From contig NZ_JARWOV010000244.1 of assembly GCF_029868855.1 (NCBI RefSeq), positions 62,001 to 126,000 on the forward strand: a stretch of 64,000 bases of DNA, in the 5' to 3' direction. Position numbers and translations under genes: made by a program. Of this stretch, positions 60,012-64,000 are shown piece by piece (position 1 is the first letter of the stretch; every line of letters starts with the position of its first letter). The DNA comes from Nocardia carnea. Its GTDB lineage: Bacteria; Actinomycetota; Actinomycetes; Mycobacteriales; Mycobacteriaceae. Below the pieces are notes generated by a model. The model saw only the letters and a program-made list of their open reading frames with translations, ran no database searches and was not told the DNA's origin.

Positions 60012-60228
60012 ACAGTCATAGTAGGTCGTGGACCCGGTCGGCCGGCTCAGACGTCCGGGCGCTGTGCCGACGGAGGTGTGGATACGGCATCGACGACTGT
60101 GAATCACGTCGTCCGGCACTGCGGAGGCCCGTGGGTCGATGACCCCCGAGCGGGACAGGAAGGGGAGGGTCCGTGGCAGGAGGGTCAGCCGGGCTTCGGC
60201 AGGGGTGCCGCAGTCTGCCGATTGCCCC

Positions 60229-60273
60229 GTGCAGCGGCCGCGTCTCGAGCTGTTCGAAACGAGACCGCTGCAC
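60229..60273. terminator. Long hairpin downstream of the XRE/DUF397 pair
   Basis: gtgcagcg/cgctgcac (8 bp) continues, after a five-base bulge, as gtctcg/cgagac around a 12-base loop. It lies 27 bases past the DUF397 stop, so it is a likely terminator of that operon; no U tract follows. Confidence 0.5.
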
Positions 60274-60299
60274 CGGGCGTCGCCCGGACCCTGGGGAAC

Positions 60300-60506
60300 T
60301 CAGGCGGGGTGGGGTGTGCCGCTTTGGATGGCCGCGGTGAAGGCATCCCATTCGGACGGCGTGAAGACCAGGGCGGGGCCGGTGGGGTTCTTCGAGTCGC
60401 GGACACCGACCAGTCCGCCGTCGAGGAAGGCGGCCTCCACACATTCCCGGCCGGCCCCGCTGCGACTCGATTTGAACCATTTGGCCATGGACAGGTCGAC
60501 GGTCAT
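60300..60506 (-). CDS. DUF397 protein
   Basis: 68 residues from ATG 60506, overlapping the XRE gene stop (ATGA). Typical DUF397 sequence: WFKSSRSGAGRECVEAAFLDGGLVGVRDSKNPTGPALVFTPSEWDAFTAAI. DUF397 proteins accompany XRE/DUF5753 regulators in actinobacteria, in BldB/WhiJ-like pairs that modulate each other and affect development or metabolism. Confidence 0.9.
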   Translation of the reverse strand: MTVDLSMAKWFKSSRSGAGRECVEAAFLDGGLVGVRDSKNPTGPALVFTPSEWDAFTAAIQSGTPHPA

Positions 60507-61384
60507 GCTCGGTACTCCCTGGCTGCTATCTGCCTGATCAGGCTCTTGCTGGCTGCAACGTCGAGCGACGATTGCCGGATGACGTCATACGCCTGACGAT
60601 ACCGGCCCACATCCTTGGCTCGTTCCAAGTACATCTCACCCGCATAGGACTCGCTGTAGACGACCGTCGGCGAGACCTCCCGACCCCGTGCGTCTCGGCC
60701 GAAATCCAGGATAATAAACGGGCCGGTCGGGATACCGGTGGGAAGCCCCGCCGTGAAGGGAAGCACGGATACCGCTACATTGGCAGGCATATTCGCCAAA
60801 TGATTCAGCTGTGCTCGCATAACTCTCGCTCCACCGACGACGGTATGCAGGACCGATTCGTGAACCACGAAATCAGCGCTGACGGGCTTGGTCTTACGGG
60901 TGATCAGGGCCTGACGCCTGGTCTTGAACTGAATACGTCTGTCCCGCATCTCTTCGGTTTCGTCCGGTATGGCCATGCGTTCGATCACGCGAGCGTAGTC
61001 GGGGATCTGGAACAGGCCCGGCACTACGTCCTGCTGATAGATCGTCAGCTGTTTGGCCGAGGATTCGAGTCCGACGTACAGGTTGAAGCCGCGGAAGATG
61101 ACATCGTCGAACTCCTGCCACCAATTCTTGACCGCCGCCTGCTTCGCCAGGCTGACCAGCCCCGCGACTACTCCGGGATCGTCGATACCGTAGATGCGGC
61201 AGAGTGCTTCGACGTCGGGTACTCGGATACCGGTCAATCCCCGCTCGGCGCGGGACAGCGTACTGACCGACACCTGCAATAGCGGAGCGACATCCTCGAG
61301 GTTCATATTCACCGCTTCGCGGGCTTCCCGGAGGTATCGCCCGAGCTGGCGGCGCGGCAGAGTGGTCGAATTGTCTTCGGGCAC
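60503..61384 (-). CDS. XRE-family regulator with DUF5753 domain
   Basis: 293 residues from GTG 61384, with aggaa upstream; GTG 61396 is an alternative. Helix-turn-helix: LGRYLREAREAVNMNLEDVAPLLQVSVSTLSRAERGLTGI. DUF5753 effector part: YQQDVVPGLFQIPDYARVI, RRQALITRK, ADFVVHESVLHTVVGG, NVAVSVLPFTAGLP. Forms a coupled pair with DUF397. The genes regulated are unknown. Confidence 0.88.
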   Translation of the reverse strand: MPEDNSTTLPRRQLGRYLREAREAVNMNLEDVAPLLQVSVSTLSRAERGLTGIRVPDVEALCRIYGIDDPGVVAGLVSLAKQAAVKNWWQEFDDVIFRGFNLYVGLESSAKQLTIYQQDVVPGLFQIPDYARVIERMAIPDETEEMRDRRIQFKTRRQALITRKTKPVSADFVVHESVLHTVVGGARVMRAQLNHLANMPANVAVSVLPFTAGLPTGIPTGPFIILDFGRDARGREVSPTVVYSESYAGEMYLERAKDVGRYRQAYDVIRQSSLDVAASKSLIRQIAAREYRA

Positions 61385-61766
61385 GGGTTTCCTCACTTTT
61401 GCATCCGGTGTGATGGTTGTTTGCACTCGGCAAGAGCTTCGGCACGCCTGTGACACCCGCTCTGGCCCTTTGGAAAAGCTTCTGTGCAAATGCAGATCGC
61501 GCTTGTGCGAGCTTGTCGTCCAGTGATGTGCTGGGTTTACCCGACAGCCGGGAACCTCGGATCAACAAGCCGCCCAGAAGATCCCCATCCCAGGTGCGAC
61601 CGATCCGAGACCTTACCGCGAATCACCAGGAGTTCACGCGGAAACGGCGATGTACCCCCGGCTGCCGGGCCTGCCGCCGGTATCGCTCGGCTCCGGAGCC
61701 GCGATGACGGCACGCGACGTAGCGGGCTGTAGCAAACCACTCCACTGCCGAAAGCCGAGTACTCCC
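61385..61766. other. Intergenic region upstream of the XRE gene and unknown pair
   Basis: About 380 bases, divergent promoters expected. A frame is open from 61650 into the next gene but has no start signal or similarity; otherwise I see nothing distinct here. Confidence 0.35.
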
Positions 61767-62051
61767 ATGACAGAGAACCGCGCCTTGCCGTTCAGAGCCC
61801 CGGGGAGCCGGGCCATGGCCGCGACATTGCGGCTGTTGCACTCCGGAAAGTCCTGGGTCACCGATGATCCGAGAATCCTGCGGCAGATCGCGGAGGGCCT
61901 GCGAACGCTCGACCATCCCACGCCGCACTGCGGTAACGAGGACCCTATCGGCGGCTACGCCCACGCGCACCAGGTGATGGCCGTGCACGCCGGCCACCGC
62001 TGTCCACGTTATGAGGCAGCGGTCCGGTACACGGCCGAGGCGCGGCCATGA
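61767..62051 (+). CDS. Small protein of unknown function
   Basis: 94 residues from ATG 61767; upstream in-frame starts at 61650 exist but look non-coding. Contains RAMAATLRLLHSGKSWVTDDPRILRQIAEGLRTLD and a His/Cys-rich middle (HPTPHCGNED..HAHQVMAVHAGHRCPRY). The two Cys and several His could bind a metal, which is speculation. Overlaps the next gene by ATGA, so the two are translated together. I do not recognise the family. Confidence 0.5.
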   Translation: MTENRALPFRAPGSRAMAATLRLLHSGKSWVTDDPRILRQIAEGLRTLDHPTPHCGNEDPIGGYAHAHQVMAVHAGHRCPRYEAAVRYTAEARP

Positions 62052-62383
62052 CCGTGGGCCGTGCCGCCCCACGACGGGCAATCGTGCTGCGCCGGACCGA
62101 GTACGACGGCCGGGAGCTCGAACGGCTCATCAGGGCACACATCCTCGAAGTCGTGCACACGGTGGTCACGGATACCGGTCCGGAACTCGGAGCACTGATC
62201 GCGATCCAGCATGTGCTGGAACACGGGGCCGAGGTGATCGTGATCCCGCACCTCACGCGCGATGGGATTCGACAGGAACGACCATGGCTTGCGGTGACAG
62301 CGCTCGCCGAGCTGGTGACAGCTCGGGGTGTGGTTGCGCGCGGTTCGTACCGTACCCCGCACCCTGGCCGAGGCAGCGGCTGA
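62048..62383 (+). CDS. Small protein of unknown function, coupled to the preceding gene
   Basis: 111 residues from ATG 62048, overlapping the upstream stop. Basic N-terminus (RAAPRRAIVLRRTEYDG), then an alternating helix/strand pattern (RLIRAHILEVVHTVV, LGALIAIQHVLEHGAEVIVIPHLTRDGI). The AEVIVIPHLTR part is reminiscent of the end of the catalytic core in small serine recombinases, but no Ser motif or DNA-binding domain is present. Function unassigned. Confidence 0.55.
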   Translation: MTVGRAAPRRAIVLRRTEYDGRELERLIRAHILEVVHTVVTDTGPELGALIAIQHVLEHGAEVIVIPHLTRDGIRQERPWLAVTALAELVTARGVVARGSYRTPHPGRGSG

Positions 62384-62429
62384 ACCGATTCTCGCGCGGC
62401 AGTTCGGCCGGTGTCACTGGCCGGGGCCG

Positions 62430-62942
62430 TTATGAGACAGTGTGCTGGAGCCAGTCGGTGAATTCGGCGAAATCGTCCGGCCGCAATCCTGTTCGGGCGT
62501 CCACGCGGTGCAGGAGTGCGCGGCCGGAGTGATTCTCCGCCACCCATTCCCGGTCTCGGGTGCCGATCTCGTCGTCGACCCAGATGAACGGTCTGCCCGC
62601 GGCACGGTCCACCAGCGCACGGGTCTTCCAATGCAATCCGAACCACGCGTCCACCGGATCGTCGACTGTGTCCGGTCGATCCAGCACTGCCAAGGGAGGT
62701 AGGCCGAGCACCGGGCCCACCGCACGGTTGGCCTCGTGCATCCAGGTCGTCGCCCAGACCAACTCGCAGGGAAGGGCGGCCAGCAGCGGGCCCAGGGCGG
62801 GATCGAGCCGGGCCAGAAGAGGATTCGTTGCTCCCGGGCCGGGCGGTAGGTGTGCCGGATACCGGCCATCCGGGGCCCCGAACGGGATCAGCGGCCCGTC
62901 GATGTCGAGGAACAGCACCGGCGAGTCCACGGAAAACCTCAC
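62430..62942 (-). CDS. HAD-like hydrolase (HAD_SAK_2 type)
   Basis: 170 residues from GTG 62942. Motif I VLFLDIDGPLIPFG, motif II region LVWATTWMHEAN, and the Asp pair WVDDEIGTRD for motif IV. This layout fits the HAD domain found in Swiss-army-knife RNA repair proteins, here standing alone. Predicted phosphatase with Mg2+; substrate unknown. Ends 27 bases from the thiolase 3' end? No: the thiolase gene (transcribed towards it) stops at 62970, so both are on the same strand. Confidence 0.8.
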   Translation of the reverse strand: MRFSVDSPVLFLDIDGPLIPFGAPDGRYPAHLPPGPGATNPLLARLDPALGPLLAALPCELVWATTWMHEANRAVGPVLGLPPLAVLDRPDTVDDPVDAWFGLHWKTRALVDRAAGRPFIWVDDEIGTRDREWVAENHSGRALLHRVDARTGLRPDDFAEFTDWLQHTVS

Positions 62943-62969
62943 CTGAGCAGGTTAGAGCCTATTGCGAGG

Positions 62970-64000
62970 TCAGGATAGGCGTTCGAAGACGGCCGCCAGC
63001 CCCTGACCGCCGCCGATGCACATGGTCTCCAGGCCGTAGCGGCCCTCGCGGCGATCGAGTTCGCGGAGCAGGGTGGCGAGGATACGGGCGCCCGTCGCGC
63101 CGACCGGATGACCGAGGGAGATACCGGAACCGTTGGGGTTGAGGCGCTCGTCGTCGGGTTCGAGTTTCCAGCTGCGCAGGACGGCCAGAGTCTGCGCGGC
63201 GAAGGCTTCGTTGAGTTCGATGACGGACATATCGTCGAGCGTCAATCCCAGCCGGGCGAGGGCTTTTTCGGTGGCCGGGACCGGACCGATGCCCATGGTG
63301 CGAGGCGGGACCCCGGCGACGGCCCAGGAGGCGAGGCGGGCCAGTGGGCGCAGGCCCAGGGCGCGGGCTTTGTCGGGTGTGGTGACGATGCAGAGGGCGG
63401 CGCCGTCGTTCTGGCCGCTGGCGTTACCGGCGGTGACGGTGGCATCCGGATCGACCTTGCCGCGGATCGGGCGCAGTTTCGCAAGGGCTTCGACGGTGGT
63501 ATCGGCGCGGGGATGCTCGTCGGTGTCGACGACAACGGGACCCGATTTACGTTGCGGCACCGCGACTCCGACGATTTCCTCGCCGAATCGCCCGGACTGC
63601 TGGGCGGCGACCGCGCGCTGATGCGATTGCACCGCGAGCGCGTCCTGGTCGGCGCGGCTGATCGAGAATTCGGCGCGCAGGTTCTCGGCGGTTTCGATCA
63701 TGCCGCCGGGGACCGGGAAATTCTTCCCGCCGGCGGTGACGCGGGCACGGGCCAGCCGGTCGTCGAGGGAGATTCCCTCACCCTTCACGCCCCAGCGCAT
63801 ACCGGTGGCGTAGAACTCGGCCTGGCTCATGGATTCCGCGCCGCCGGCCAGGACCAGATCGCTACCGCCGGTGCTGACCTGCATGCAGGCCTGGAGCACG
63901 GCCTGTAATCCGGAGCCGCAGCGGCGGTCCACCTGTACTCCGGGGACGTCCACGCCGAGACCGGCGTCGAGGGCGGCGACCCGGCCGATCGCCGGAGCCT
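62970..64000 (-). CDS. Thiolase (acetyl-CoA C-acyltransferase), 5' partial
   Basis: The frame continues to the window end (AIGRVAALDAGLG precedes VDVPGVQVDRRCGSG), so the N-terminus is missing. Catalytic Cys in VDRRCGSGLQAV, His in GSGISLGHPVGATGAR, second Cys in ETMCIGGGQG: the standard degradative thiolase set. Only distantly like the thiolase at 33491, which has CEAGG instead of CIGGG. No neighbour beyond it is visible. Confidence 0.9.
   Translation of the reverse strand, partial: APAIGRVAALDAGLGVDVPGVQVDRRCGSGLQAVLQACMQVSTGGSDLVLAGGAESMSQAEFYATGMRWGVKGEGISLDDRLARARVTAGGKNFPVPGGMIETAENLRAEFSISRADQDALAVQSHQRAVAAQQSGRFGEEIVGVAVPQRKSGPVVVDTDEHPRADTTVEALAKLRPIRGKVDPDATVTAGNASGQNDGAALCIVTTPDKARALGLRPLARLASWAVAGVPPRTMGIGPVPATEKALARLGLTLDDMSVIELNEAFAAQTLAVLRSWKLEPDDERLNPNGSGISLGHPVGATGARILATLLRELDRREGRYGLETMCIGGGQGLAAVFERLS

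Overview
The window is high-GC actinobacterial chromosome. Mycolata-type content (conservon-like signalling operons, paired XRE/DUF5753 and DUF397 genes, several FCD-type GntR regulators, many acyl-CoA enzymes, LLM monooxygenases) points to Nocardia or a close relative; the genus is an inference. Genes are tightly packed, with many ATGA/GTGA start-stop overlaps. I see no insertion sequence, integrase or CRISPR array. The window opens inside a GMC oxidoreductase and closes inside a thiolase.

Layout. 1-1626: 5'-truncated GMC alcohol oxidase. 1656-8040: two tandem conservon-type operons (histidine kinase, roadblock protein, DUF742 protein). Neither has the usual small GTPase, and in the second the roadblock gene has shrunk to 29 codons. 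8227-14875: a TPR-like protein, a small membrane protein, two alpha/beta hydrolases, a TetR regulator and an acyl-CoA synthetase. 15152-29313: a large amide and N-heterocycle uptake and catabolism region in two halves. The first half has an FCD regulator facing an acetamidase-amidase-NitT/TauT ABC transporter operon. The second has an FCD regulator, two cytosine-deaminase-like amidohydrolases, a TSUP exporter-type permease and a second NitT/TauT-type ABC transporter.

29412-36311: a LuxR-type regulator, then an acyl-CoA operon (dehydrogenase, FlK-like thioesterase, DMT transporter, thiolase, acyl-CoA synthetase). 36473-37906: an archaeal-type AAA ATPase behind an AT-rich concentric dyad. 37919-43871: an FCD regulator and a five-gene overlapping operon for s-triazine ring cleavage: uracil/xanthine-type permease, cyanuric acid amidohydrolase, cytosine-type permease, biuret-hydrolase-like enzyme and a small alpha/beta hydrolase. 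43960-47158: methyltransferases, a Gly/Cys-rich small membrane protein, and an SRPBCC-ArsR pair. 47227-55799: an organosulfur region (SsuD-like, DszC-like, DszA/NtaA-like, StyA-like, SfnG-like and SfnB-like enzymes, with a free-methionine-sulfoxide reductase embedded). 55922-56347: a five-gene tRNA mini-array with almost no spacers, including two class-I-shaped tRNAs with leucine anticodons and an initiator-like tRNA. 56466-64000: a secreted protein, a WYL regulator facing a haloalkane-dehalogenase-like gene, a Uma2 protein, an XRE/DUF397 pair, two unknown genes, a HAD protein and a partial thiolase.

The most coherent regulatory signal is that each of the three FCD/GntR regulators has its own palindromes nearby: TGGTCCGACCA, TCGTATACGA and TTGTATACAA. 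All are variants of TNGT-N(2-3)-ACNA and sit in front of the catabolic genes next to each regulator. Together they suggest three related but insulated regulons for scavenging nitrogen from amides, amidines and triazines.
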